NCBI GenBank assembly: GCA_031260295.1 | Contig: JAIRKE010000033.1 | Span: 1-60,772, forward strand | Length of the DNA: 60,772 nucleotides | Direction of reading: 5' to 3' | DNA from: Azonexus sp. | Lineage (GTDB): Bacteria > Pseudomonadota > Gammaproteobacteria > Burkholderiales > Rhodocyclaceae | In this document: positions 38,538 to 49,245 of the stretch, piece after piece | Numbering within the stretch: the stretch's first letter is position 1 | How the letters are laid out: each line of letters starts with the position of its first letter | Notes under the pieces: model-generated | Database searches by the model: none | The model's input: the letters and a program-made list of their open reading frames with translations, nothing else | Told to the model about the DNA's origin: nothing | Translations under genes and position numbers: made by a program

Positions 38538-39748
38538 TTCCCCATTTCCAGACCGGCCTCGACCGCCTGCTCGCCGATCCCGCCCTGCGTCGCCCGCTGG
38601 CCGGCCGCCGCGTCGCCCTGCTCGCCCACCCGGCCTCCGTCACCACCACGCTCGATCATGCTCTCGATGCGCTGGCCGCCCTGCCCGAAATCAGGCTGAC
38701 CGCCGCCTTCGGGCCGCAGCACGGCCTACGCGGCGACAAACAGGACAACATGATGGAATCGCCGGATTTCCGCGATCCGCGGCACGGCATCCCGGTGTTC
38801 AGCCTGTACGGCGAGGTACGCCGGCCGACCCCGGCGATGCTGGACAGCTTCGATGTGCTGCTGGTCGATCTGCAAGATCTCGGTTGCCGCATCTACACCT
38901 TCATCACCACGCTGCGCTATGTGCTCGAAGCGGCCGCCGCCCACGGCAAGTCGGTGTGGCTGCTCGACCGTCCCAATCCGGCCGGCCGGCCGGTCGAAGG
39001 CCTGACCTTGCGCGCGGGTTGGGAAAGCTTCGTCGGCGCCGGCGCGATGCCGATGCGCCACGGCCTGACGCTGGGCGAACTCGGCCATTGGTTCATCGCC
39101 GCCCTACAACTCGACGTCGATTACCGGGTCATCGAGATGCAGGGCTGGCAGCCCGATGCCGCGCCCGGCCACGGCTGGCCGCTGGGCGAGCGGGCCTGGA
39201 TCAATCCCAGCCCGAACGCCCCCAACCTCGGCATGGCCCGCGCCTATGCCGGCACCGTGATGCTCGAAGGCAGCACGCTGTCTGAGGGCCGCGGCACGAC
39301 CCGGCCGCTGGAGCTGTTCGGCGCGCCCGACCTCGACGCCCGCGCCGTGCTGGCCGAGATGCAGGTCTTGGCACCGGACTGGCTGGCCGGCTGCGCGTTG
39401 CGCGACTGCTGGTTCGAGCCGACCTTCCACAAGCACGCCGGCCAGCTTTGCCACGGTCTGCACATCCACGCCGAAACGCCGCACTACGACCACACTACTT
39501 TCCGTCCGTGGCGCCTGCAGAGCCTGGCCTTCAAGGCGATCCGCCGACTCTGGCCGGACTACCCACTGTGGCGCGATTTTCCCTACGAATACGAACACGA
39601 GCGGCTGGCCATCGACCTGATCAATGGTTCGCCACTGCTGCGCGAATGGGTGGACGACCCGGCCGCCCAAGCCGCCGACCTCGATGCCCTGAGCGCCACC
39701 GACGAAGCCGCCTGGATCGAGGAAAGACGGCCTTTCCTGCGCTACTGA
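38534..39748 (+). CDS. DUF1343 / NamZ-type exo-beta-N-acetylmuramidase
   Basis: 404 residues matching the DUF1343 family, whose Bacillus subtilis member NamZ (YbbC) removes terminal MurNAc from glycan chains. Family blocks are RVALLAHPASVT, AAFGPQHGLRGDKQDN, VFSLYGEVRRPTPAML, LVDLQDLGCRIYTFI and LEGSTLSEGRGTTRPLE. No signal peptide is apparent, so it may act on recycled cytosolic wall fragments, unlike the secreted Bacillus enzyme. It overlaps the DOMON gene by four bases. Confidence 0.88.
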   Translation: MIPHFQTGLDRLLADPALRRPLAGRRVALLAHPASVTTTLDHALDALAALPEIRLTAAFGPQHGLRGDKQDNMMESPDFRDPRHGIPVFSLYGEVRRPTPAMLDSFDVLLVDLQDLGCRIYTFITTLRYVLEAAAAHGKSVWLLDRPNPAGRPVEGLTLRAGWESFVGAGAMPMRHGLTLGELGHWFIAALQLDVDYRVIEMQGWQPDAAPGHGWPLGERAWINPSPNAPNLGMARAYAGTVMLEGSTLSEGRGTTRPLELFGAPDLDARAVLAEMQVLAPDWLAGCALRDCWFEPTFHKHAGQLCHGLHIHAETPHYDHTTFRPWRLQSLAFKAIRRLWPDYPLWRDFPYEYEHERLAIDLINGSPLLREWVDDPAAQAADLDALSATDEAAWIEERRPFLRY

Positions 39749-39899
39749 GCAACGCGTCTGGCAAGCAAGCGAGGCCGAGAAGTTTCGAGCGACGGCTCGC
39801 CGTAGCGACGACCGGTTGCGGGGGCTGTCTGGGCGGTCTATGCTTCGTCAATAAGTGGGTTCAGAATTGTAAACGTGGTAGGCGACCGTCCCGTCGAGA

Positions 39900-39917
39900 G
39901 GGAATCCCTGGATTCCC
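39900..39917. repeat. Short palindrome GGGAATCC-CT-GGATTCCC
   Basis: An 8-bp perfect inverted repeat 20 bases upstream of the next small gene. Its GGGAATCC / CTGGATTCCCGC sequence equals the inner arms of the larger element at 55231-55343, so it may be a collapsed copy of the same dispersed repeat. Confidence 0.4.
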
Positions 39918-39936
39918 GCAAGGTGGAGCCAAGGTG

Positions 39937-40161
39937 ATGATTCTGGAATACGATCGGCGCAGCAACCTAGACCGGCGCGAATCCGATGTCGGCGCATCCC
40001 GTGATCGGGATGAGCGGCGCAGGATGCCGGAACGACGCGCCCCCGTCGTCGAGGAGGTAGAATTCGACGATGTCATCGAGGTAATGCCCGTCAGCGATTT
40101 GCGGCGCCAGACGCCCATCGATCCTGGCGAAACAGGGCGCGAAAGAGATTCAATTTACTGA
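39937..40161 (+). CDS. Small charged hypothetical protein
   Basis: 74 residues, starting MILEYDRRSNLDRRESDVG. The first half is rich in Arg/Asp with repeated DRR/ERR motifs; the second is acidic (VVEEVEFDDVIEV). No membrane segment or known domain is seen. The ATG follows GGTGGAGCC and an AAGG, acceptable ribosome binding sites. It precedes a small lipoprotein gene. Function unknown; the RR-motif pattern recalls short regulatory or nucleic-acid-binding proteins, but this is only a resemblance. Confidence 0.55.
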   Translation: MILEYDRRSNLDRRESDVGASRDRDERRRMPERRAPVVEEVEFDDVIEVMPVSDLRRQTPIDPGETGRERDSIY

Positions 40162-40239
40162 ATGACACTTGCCGGCCGTATCCACAGCCAGCGACGATGG
40201 CAATCCGTCGCGGTGGCCGGAACAACAGAAAGACAAGGC

Positions 40240-40443
40240 ATGAAAACAATTCTCTGCATTCCGTTGCTGCTGGCGCTGGCCGCCTGCGGCGTCGAAACCG
40301 CCGGCACAGCGGCGACCGCCGCGGCGCTGAAGAAGCAGGAATTGGAACAGGCGCGACAGACCCAGGAGCAGGTACGGCAAAAGCTGGAGGAAGCCACGCA
40401 GCGAATGCAGCAGCGCGCCGATCAGGCCGGGGACGAGAAGTAG
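40240..40443 (+). CDS. Small lipoprotein with coiled-coil
   Basis: 67 residues. A signal sequence MKTILCIPLLLALAAC ends with a lipobox (LAAC, Cys 16). The mature part is a short alpha-helical, Gln/Glu-rich segment (LKKQELEQARQTQEQVRQKLEEATQ) likely to form a coiled coil. It resembles Lpp-like small lipoproteins in design only. It ends next to the convergent spermidine-synthase-like gene with a 1-base gap. Confidence 0.7.
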   Translation: MKTILCIPLLLALAACGVETAGTAATAAALKKQELEQARQTQEQVRQKLEEATQRMQQRADQAGDEK

Positions 40444-40444
40444 T

Positions 40445-41314
40445 TCAGCGTCCGCGCAGTGCTTCGCGCCGGGCCAGGCCGAGCTTGGCCGAGCGTTCCA
40501 TCTTTTGCACGAAGGCGGGGAGATCGAGGCCGAAGCGGGCGCGCAGTTCCTTGGCGTAGTTGTGCAGCCAGCGCCAGCGCGGCTCGAAGTAACGTTCCTT
40601 GAAAGCGTACAGCACGTGGTTGCCGTCGTCCGGCACCGAAATCACGATCACCTGGTCGTCAAAGGCCTGCATCGCCTCGCCGATCAGGCCGGCGTAGCTT
40701 TCCTGCTCGCCGGCCAGGTTGATCACCAGCACGCCGTTGCTGGAGAGCTTGGCGAAGGCGTTGGCGAAGAATTCGCGGTTGGCCAGGCCGGGCGCGAAAC
40801 CGGTCTTGTCGAAAGCGTCGACCAGCAACGCGTCGATACCCTTGTCGGTCTGCGCCAGGTATTCGGCGCCGTCGGCCTGTAGCACCTGTAGGCGCGGGCC
40901 GTCGGGCGGCAGCAGAAAGGTGTCGCGGAAAGCGATCACGTGCGGATCGAGTTCAATGGCCGTCAGTTGCGCGCCGGGCAAGCGGTGGTAGCAGAACTTC
41001 AGCAGCGAGCCACCGCCCAGGCCGATCAGCACGATGCGCTTGGGGCGCGGCTGGAACAGCAGGAAGGCCATCATCTTCTGCGTGTATCGGATGGCCAGCT
41101 CGTTCGGCGCCCGCAGCGACATTTCGCTCTGCATCAGGCGAACGTTGAAATACAGGAAGCGCGATTGCCCATCGTCAACAACGAAGGGCTTCGGGTAGCT
41201 CTCGTCAAGCAACTGGGCGCGCAGTTCGCCGGCGCGGGCCGTCAGTGGTTCGTGCAGCAGGATCGTGCCCGTCTCGTTGGCGAACGGGCTGGGTAGGTGG
41301 TAGAGCGGAGCCAA
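40445..41314 (-). CDS. Spermidine synthase-like methyl/aminopropyltransferase-fold protein
   Basis: 289 residues with the class I Rossmann-like core of spermidine synthases: IVLIGLGGGSLLKFCY (about 95), AIELDPHVIAF, QADGAEYLAQ and the DALLVDAFD strand. The gatekeeper and putrescine-binding residues cannot be assigned by eye, so the polyamine role is uncertain; many such orphan homologues have other substrates. The proposed start is TTG at 41314, ten bases after prmB ends, with no strong ribosome binding site. Confidence 0.8.
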   Translation of the reverse strand: MAPLYHLPSPFANETGTILLHEPLTARAGELRAQLLDESYPKPFVVDDGQSRFLYFNVRLMQSEMSLRAPNELAIRYTQKMMAFLLFQPRPKRIVLIGLGGGSLLKFCYHRLPGAQLTAIELDPHVIAFRDTFLLPPDGPRLQVLQADGAEYLAQTDKGIDALLVDAFDKTGFAPGLANREFFANAFAKLSSNGVLVINLAGEQESYAGLIGEAMQAFDDQVIVISVPDDGNHVLYAFKERYFEPRWRWLHNYAKELRARFGLDLPAFVQKMERSAKLGLARREALRGR

Positions 41315-41323
41315 ATCGGCGGT

Positions 41324-44245
<2,922 letters not shown>

Positions 44246-44271
44246 CGAATTTCCTTGTGTCCAGCGGCGGT

Positions 44272-45450
44272 TTACTCGTCGCGGTCGGAGAGGCTCAGGG
44301 TGAATTCCTTGAACGACGCGCCGCCGGCGTTGGTGCTGTCGAAGTCCAGCGTCGTGTCGATTTTCTTGTCTTCGTTGCTGTTGTTGCCGGTCAACTCGGA
44401 ATTGTTGATCAGCCACGACAAATTGGTCGGCGAATCGGCATTGGCCAGCGCCTCGTCGAGGGAGATCACTTGTTCGCTGTAGAGCTTGAACAGGTCCTGC
44501 TCGAAGGTCTGCGATCCCGGGGCCAGCGTCTGCTCCATCGCGTCCTTGATCGCCTGGACCTCGCCGCGCTCGATCAATTCGCTGATATGGCGGGTGTTGA
44601 GCATGATCTCGCAGGTCGGCGCCAGTTTGCCGTCCGCTTTCTTGACTAGGCGCTGCGAGACGATGGCGCGTAGCGCCACCGACAGGTCGAGGAACAGCGC
44701 CGGCCGGTTTTCCAGCGGGAAGAAGCTGATGATACGGTTGAGCGCGTGGTAAGAGTTGTTGGCGTGCAGCGTGGCCAGACACAAGTGGCCGGTCTGGGCG
44801 TAGGAAATGGCCGCCTGCATGGTGTCCCTGTCGCGGATTTCGCCGATCAGGATGCAGTCCGGCGCCTGGCGCATGGCGTTCTTCAGCGCCGTCTGCCAGT
44901 CGGCGGTGTCCATGCCGATTTCGCGCTGATTGACGATCGATTTCTTGTGCTTGAACAGGAATTCGATGGGGTCCTCGACCGTCAGGATATGGCCCGAGCG
45001 GAAGGAATTGCGGTGATCGAGCATCGAGGCGATGGTCGTCGACTTGCCCGAGCCGGTGGCGCCGACAATCAGAATCAGGCCGCGCTTTTCCATGATCAGC
45101 TCGGCGAGCAGCGAAGGCAGGCCGAGTTCATTCAGCGGCGGAATGTTGCCGAGAATGAAGCGGATCACGATGCTGGTCGAACCGCGCTGGCGAAAGATGT
45201 TGACGCGGAAGTTGCCGACCTGGGGAACCCCGAAGGAGAGGTTCATTTCCCAGGTCGTCTCGAAGGTTTTGATCTGCTCCGGCGACATCAGCTCGTAGGC
45301 GATCTTGTCGATCATGTCGGGCAGCATCACCTGCTGGTTCACCGGCATGGTGCTGCCCTGGATCTTGATGTGGATCGGAGCGCCGGCGGAGATGAAGATA
45401 TCCGACGCCTGCTTTTCCGACATCAGTTGGAACAGTTTGTCGAGAATCAT
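44272..45450 (-). CDS. pilU: PilU-type type IV pilus retraction ATPase
   Basis: 392 residues. It has the PilT/PilU motor motifs: Walker [11 protein letters not shown], the Asp box [17 protein letters not shown], Walker [14 protein letters not shown] and the His box [13 protein letters not shown]. The C-terminal extension beyond PilT (about 345-392, Asn/Asp-rich) is typical of PilU. PilU assists PilT in pilus retraction. The ATG at 45450 has AAGG seven bases upstream. No other pil gene is in the window; its place between dapD and dapE is shared with related bacteria. Confidence 0.92.
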   Translation of the reverse strand: MILDKLFQLMSEKQASDIFISAGAPIHIKIQGSTMPVNQQVMLPDMIDKIAYELMSPEQIKTFETTWEMNLSFGVPQVGNFRVNIFRQRGSTSIVIRFILGNIPPLNELGLPSLLAELIMEKRGLILIVGATGSGKSTTIASMLDHRNSFRSGHILTVEDPIEFLFKHKKSIVNQREIGMDTADWQTALKNAMRQAPDCILIGEIRDRDTMQAAISYAQTGHLCLATLHANNSYHALNRIISFFPLENRPALFLDLSVALRAIVSQRLVKKADGKLAPTCEIMLNTRHISELIERGEVQAIKDAMEQTLAPGSQTFEQDLFKLYSEQVISLDEALANADSPTNLSWLINNSELTGNNSNEDKKIDTTLDFDSTNAGGASFKEFTLSLSDRDE

Positions 45451-45478
45451 GGCAGGACCTTCGTGGTGGGTTAGGCGT

Positions 45479-46294
45479 TTAGGCGCGCAACAGCTCGTTG
45501 ATGCTGGTCTTCGAGCGGGTCTGCGCGTCCACCTTCTTGACGATGATCGCGGCGTACAGGCTGTACTTGCCGCCATCCCTGGGTAGCGAGCCGGAAATCA
45601 CCACCGAGCCCGGCGGGATGCGGCCATAGGTGGTTTCGCCGGTTTCGCGATCGTGGATCGGGGTGCTCTGGCCGAGGTAGACGCCCATCGAGATCACCGA
45701 GTTTTCACCGACGACGACGCCCTCGACGACTTCCGAGCGGGCGCCGATGAAGCAGTTATCCTCGATGATCACCGGACCGGCCTGGATCGGTTCGAGCACG
45801 CCGCCGATGCCGACGCCGCCGGAGAGGTGCACGTTTTTGCCGATCTGAGCGCAGGAGCCGACGGTCGCCCAAGTGTCGACCATCGTGCCTTCATCGACGA
45901 AGGCACCGATATTGACGAAGGACGGCATCAGCACCACGTTCCTGGCAATGTGCGAACCCTTGCGGACAAAAGCGCCCGGCACCACACGAAAGCCGGCAGC
46001 CTTGAAACGCTCGTCGCTCCAACCCTGAAACTTGGTATCGACCTTGTCGTAAAAACTCACGTCGCCCGCTTCCTGGACACGGTTCTCACGGGTGCGAAAA
46101 GACAGCAATACGGCTTTCTTGAGCCATTGATTGACCACCCACTCGCCATCGGTTTTCTCGGCCACGCGCAGCTTGCCGCTATCCAGGTCGCCGATCACGG
46201 ATTCGATGACCTTGATCGCGTCGGTCGATTGGGTGGTCAGCTCGGTGCGCTTGTCCCAGAGTTCGTCGATGGCGGCTTGCAGCGGATGGTTCAT
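45479..46294 (-). CDS. dapD: 2,3,4,5-tetrahydropyridine-2,6-dicarboxylate N-succinyltransferase
   Basis: 271 residues; succinyl-CoA-dependent step of diaminopimelate synthesis. The left-handed beta-helix hexapeptide repeats are evident ([20 protein letters not shown], then [14 protein letters not shown] and [16 protein letters not shown]). Complete. Its ATG overlaps the stop of the dapC remnant (ATGA), preserving the ancestral operon junction. Confidence 0.97.
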   Translation of the reverse strand: MNHPLQAAIDELWDKRTELTTQSTDAIKVIESVIGDLDSGKLRVAEKTDGEWVVNQWLKKAVLLSFRTRENRVQEAGDVSFYDKVDTKFQGWSDERFKAAGFRVVPGAFVRKGSHIARNVVLMPSFVNIGAFVDEGTMVDTWATVGSCAQIGKNVHLSGGVGIGGVLEPIQAGPVIIEDNCFIGARSEVVEGVVVGENSVISMGVYLGQSTPIHDRETGETTYGRIPPGSVVISGSLPRDGGKYSLYAAIIVKKVDAQTRSKTSINELLRA

Positions 46295-46554
46295 GAAGAA
46301 TTCAGTTGCTGTGCGAATTGACGGGTACGGCGGGCCGCCTCAAGACATTCGTCGAGCGAGGCGACCAACGCGATACAGATGAAATTGTCCCCCGGATTGA
46401 CGCCCCCCACCTCGCTGGCGAGGAAGCTGCCGGGCAAAACCACGACATTATAGTGTTCGAGCAGGGCGCAGGCGAAATCCGTATCGGCGATCGGCGTCCT
46501 AGCCCACAGGTAGAAGCGGAAAGGCCGGATTATCGCCGAAAACGGAAACCTCAC
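46291..46554 (-). pseudogene. dapC: Truncated succinyldiaminopimelate aminotransferase (dapC), C-terminal 74 residues only
   Basis: From 46515 to the stop the frame encodes FYLWARTPIADTDFACALL, then YNVVVLPGSFLASEVGGVNPG and the end of a class I/II aminotransferase of the DapC type, including the Arg-containing small domain end. About 320 upstream residues with the PLP lysine are absent. The 13 codons before 46515 bear no resemblance to DapC, and a nucleoside deaminase gene follows immediately. The fragment cannot be an active enzyme. It still overlaps dapD by four bases, so it is a relic of the original operon. Confidence 0.75.
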
Positions 46555-46568
46555 CCGGCACCGGCCGG

Positions 46569-47042
46569 TCAGTACAGCGTATGGCGCGGATCGTTGGCCC
46601 AGGCGCGCATCGGTTCCAGCGCTCCCGGCAGCGGCCGGTGTTCCATGATGATGCTGCGTTCGCGGCAGGTGCGATTCAGCTCATCGTACAGCTCGTCGTC
46701 GCAAAAACCGATGGCGGCGGCCTCGGCGCGGCTGTTGGCGAAGACGATGCGGGCGATACGCGCCCAGTAGGCGGCCGAGAGGCACATCGGGCAAGGTTCG
46801 CTGGAGGCGTAGAGGACGGTGCCGGGCAGGTGGAAGCTACCGAAGGCGGCGCAGGCGGCGCGGATGGCGGCGATTTCGGCATGGGCGGTGGGGTCATGGC
46901 CGACGACCACGCGGTTCCACGCCTCGGCGAGGATTTTTCCATCGCGCACGACAACCGCGCCGAAGGGGCCGCCGTCGCCGCGCTCGCTGCCGGCGCGGGC
47001 CAGTTCGACGGCACGGGCGAGAAAAAGATCTTCCGGATCCAT
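46569..47042 (-). CDS. Guanine deaminase-like nucleoside deaminase
   Basis: 157 residues, the size of Bacillus GuaD (156). The cytidine/deoxycytidylate deaminase zinc motif is complete: HAEIAAIR with catalytic Glu, and EPCPMCLSAAYWA. FCDDELYDEL near the end and the 157-residue length fit guanine deaminase. It would convert guanine to xanthine in the cytosol. ATG at 47042 chosen over an upstream start because it gives the family N-terminus (MDPEDLFLARAVELA). It lies directly before the truncated dapC. Confidence 0.88.
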   Translation of the reverse strand: MDPEDLFLARAVELARAGSERGDGGPFGAVVVRDGKILAEAWNRVVVGHDPTAHAEIAAIRAACAAFGSFHLPGTVLYASSEPCPMCLSAAYWARIARIVFANSRAEAAAIGFCDDELYDELNRTCRERSIIMEHRPLPGALEPMRAWANDPRHTLY

Positions 47043-47199
47043 GGTCTGCCTGCTGGAAGGGCTGTCGATAAAGCCGATGTTAACATACAGCCCCAAGGTG
47101 GCGGCTGAGGAGAAGGAAGACCGCATCGGCGCAGCAGCCGGCCCCAAGCGCCATCGGCGCCAAAATGATGGGCTCGACCCCGCCGGTGCAACAACCGAA

Positions 47200-47256
47200 A
47201 ACCGAAAAGGGGTCGTACTCGCTCAAATTTAACGCGAGTACGCCCCCTTTTCGGTT
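47200..47256. repeat. Long near-perfect palindrome (23-bp arms, 11-bp loop)
   Basis: 47200-47222 and 47234-47256 are inverted copies with one mismatch, around the loop TCAAATTTAAC. The arms run from AACCGAAAAGGGG to TACTCGC. It lies between the deaminase start and the end of the DUF5368-like gene. It could be a terminator for that gene, a dispersed repeat, or the end of a mobile element. Confidence 0.75.
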
Positions 47257-47281
47257 CGCCGCGTTTAACGCCGCCGATGAT

Positions 47282-47650
47282 CTATTCGCCCGCCAACGAT
47301 TGTTCCGATTTCTCGTGAAGGAGCGATTGGATAGTATAGACAAGAATTGCGCATCCGATGGCTCCCATCACCGCAACGCCCAGCAACACAATGACGTCGA
47401 TGGGGCCTCCGATATCGCGGAAATGAGAGCTTGTCATTGTTTGTACATACAGCACTGAGGCGATGGCGCCAAACGGCATCGACAGTTGCGCCCAGAGGAA
47501 TTTGCGCATCGACATCGACCGGTCGCGGATCAGCACATACAGGTAGAGCGTCGTGATCGCCACGGCGACGGCAACCATGAACCACCACAGGCCGTGTCCA
47601 AAAATCTCCTCAAATACGGCGATCAGGGTTCCGAATGTCAGTTCTTTCAT
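47282..47650 (-). CDS. DUF5368-like small membrane protein
   Basis: 122 residues with three or four transmembrane helices (WWFMVAVAVAITTLYLYVLI, FGAIASVLYVQTMT, VIVLLGVAVMGAIGCAILVYTI). The start MKELTFGTLIAVFEEIFG recalls the DUF5368 family, which I recall beside sulfide:quinone oxidoreductase-like genes. It lies 13 bases downstream of the flavoprotein gene and is probably its membrane partner or anchor. Function unknown. Confidence 0.65.
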   Translation of the reverse strand: MKELTFGTLIAVFEEIFGHGLWWFMVAVAVAITTLYLYVLIRDRSMSMRKFLWAQLSMPFGAIASVLYVQTMTSSHFRDIGGPIDVIVLLGVAVMGAIGCAILVYTIQSLLHEKSEQSLAGE

Positions 47651-47663
47651 GTTTCATCTCCCC

Positions 47664-49019
47664 TCATGCCTTGCCGCGCAACATGGCGCTATAGGTGGCT
47701 TTCAACGCCACTTCCTTCATCAGCCAACTAATCCAGAGTTCTTCAAGCGGCGCAATCACGCCGGGAAACGAGGGCACGAGATCGTTGTGATAGTCGAATT
47801 CGACAAGCATCGCCTGACCTACGCGCGTAATCAGCGGGCAGGAAGTATAACCGTCATAGGTTTCGGTTCCCTCGCGCCCTTCGATGGTGGCTACCAGATG
47901 ATCCTCGACCACCGGCACCTGCCATTTGACCGAGGCCGCCGTCTTGCCTTTTGGCACACCAGCAACGTCGCCAAGCGCGAAGATTTGGGGGTAGCGAAGA
48001 TGGCGCAGGGTTTTCTGGTCGCATTCCACCCAGCCCTGATCCGTCCATTTGTCGGCCCAACTGAGTCCCGATTGGCGAATCACTTCGGGCGCGCGCTGTG
48101 GCGGAATGATGTGGATGTAGTCATATGGCAATTCTGCGATGGAAGTACCGCTTCCCACTGCCGGAGAGGTAGTGGCGGGGGTTTCAAAAAAAGCGATCTT
48201 GCGGCCGGGGTCGATGGCTTTCAGCGTGTGGCTGTAATGTGTGGCGATATTGCGGCTATTGAACAGCATGCGCACTTTTTCCGACACGATCGGCACCGAA
48301 AACAACACGTTCTGCGGGCAGGCATAATGCGCTTCATACTTACCCTTCGCCCCGCTGCGGCTGGCGATGTCGTCGATCAGAAATGTATGCTTGAGCGGCG
48401 CTCCGGCGCATTTCATCTCGGTCGACGGGCGGGTAAACAGGCCCACTCCGCCTTCCTCGGTAAATTTCGACGCGGCTTCCCAGGTTCGTCCGGCATACTC
48501 CGGCCCCGCGTAAAGCGCGCCGATCCCGTTCTTTCCCACCATGTCGAGCGAGAAGCCCTCGATTGCGCCATGATCGAGTACGAGACCCGGCGCGACGACG
48601 AGGAAATCGTATTCGAGTGTTTTGTTGCTGGCGGTAGAGACAGTCTTCGCCACCGGGTCGATCGCCGCTGCCGGTTCGGCGATCAGTGTGACGCCGGAAG
48701 GCAGCCAATCGCGGGTTTTCGTGATCGAATACTCTGGCGTCTTCAGCCCCGCCGCGATCAGCGAAAAGCCGGGTTGGTAATAGTGATCCTGTCGCCCGTC
48801 CACGAGCATGATCTCGGCACCTTCCAGCCGCTCGACCAGCCGGTTCGCCAGCGTGGTCCCCGCCGCACCCGCGCCGACGATGACGATGCGGGCGCGCGTG
48901 GCAATTCTTTTTGCGGCCTGACTCTGCGTGGCCAGCCCTAGCGTCCCCGTCGCGCCGACGGCTGCGGCCAGTTTGAGCAGGCTCCGCCTCGATGTGTTGA
49001 AACCCGGATAGCGTGACAT
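47664..49019 (-). CDS. Tat-exported sulfide:quinone oxidoreductase-like flavoprotein
   Basis: 451 residues. A twin-arginine signal (SRRSLLKLAAAVGATGTLGLA) precedes a FAD-binding Rossmann motif IVIVGAGAAGTTLANRL. Three cysteines sit in SQR-like contexts: EMKCAGAPLKH, HYACPQNVLF and GYTSCPLITRVG. FALGDVAGVPKGKTAASVKWQ is the second FAD motif. SQR enzymes oxidise sulfide and pass electrons to quinone; flavocytochrome c sulfide dehydrogenases are the alternative, but no cytochrome gene is adjacent. The ATG has AGGAG eight bases upstream. Periplasmic location is inferred from the Tat signal. Codon use looks less GC-rich than neighbouring genes. Confidence 0.85.
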   Translation of the reverse strand: MSRYPGFNTSRRSLLKLAAAVGATGTLGLATQSQAAKRIATRARIVIVGAGAAGTTLANRLVERLEGAEIMLVDGRQDHYYQPGFSLIAAGLKTPEYSITKTRDWLPSGVTLIAEPAAAIDPVAKTVSTASNKTLEYDFLVVAPGLVLDHGAIEGFSLDMVGKNGIGALYAGPEYAGRTWEAASKFTEEGGVGLFTRPSTEMKCAGAPLKHTFLIDDIASRSGAKGKYEAHYACPQNVLFSVPIVSEKVRMLFNSRNIATHYSHTLKAIDPGRKIAFFETPATTSPAVGSGTSIAELPYDYIHIIPPQRAPEVIRQSGLSWADKWTDQGWVECDQKTLRHLRYPQIFALGDVAGVPKGKTAASVKWQVPVVEDHLVATIEGREGTETYDGYTSCPLITRVGQAMLVEFDYHNDLVPSFPGVIAPLEELWISWLMKEVALKATYSAMLRGKA

Positions 49020-49084
49020 TGTTTGCTCTCCTCTGATAGTTGGGCAGCGTATGTTACTTGCAGAGATACCTACGCTACTATCAG

Positions 49085-49112
49085 CGAAAGGGGGTCGTCG
49101 TCAGCTAAATTT
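49085..49112 (+). repeat. Imperfect direct copy of the 47203-47230 sequence
   Basis: CGAAAGGGGGTCGTCGTCAG then CTAAATTT matches 47203-47230 at 21 of 28 positions without gaps, in the same orientation. The two copies bracket the DUF5368-SQR pair. Confidence 0.4.
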
Positions 49113-49140
49113 CCCCCTCAGCCCGCCATTCCCTGCAAGC

Positions 49141-49164
49141 CCTCCTCGCCAAGCTGCGAGGAGG
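49141..49164. other. Stable hairpin in the smc upstream region
   Basis: CCTCCTCGC (49141-49149) and GCGAGGAGG (49156-49164) form a perfect 9-bp stem with a six-base loop. No U tract follows. It could sit in the 5' leader of smc. Otherwise the 49020-49245 spacer shows no gene. Confidence 0.45.
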
Positions 49165-49245
49165 AGGCGCTATCTGCCTGACGGGAAAGGCTGTAGGTGC
49201 GGCCGATGCTATCATGTGGCCCCCAACTCCCGGCCAGCCTCGCGC

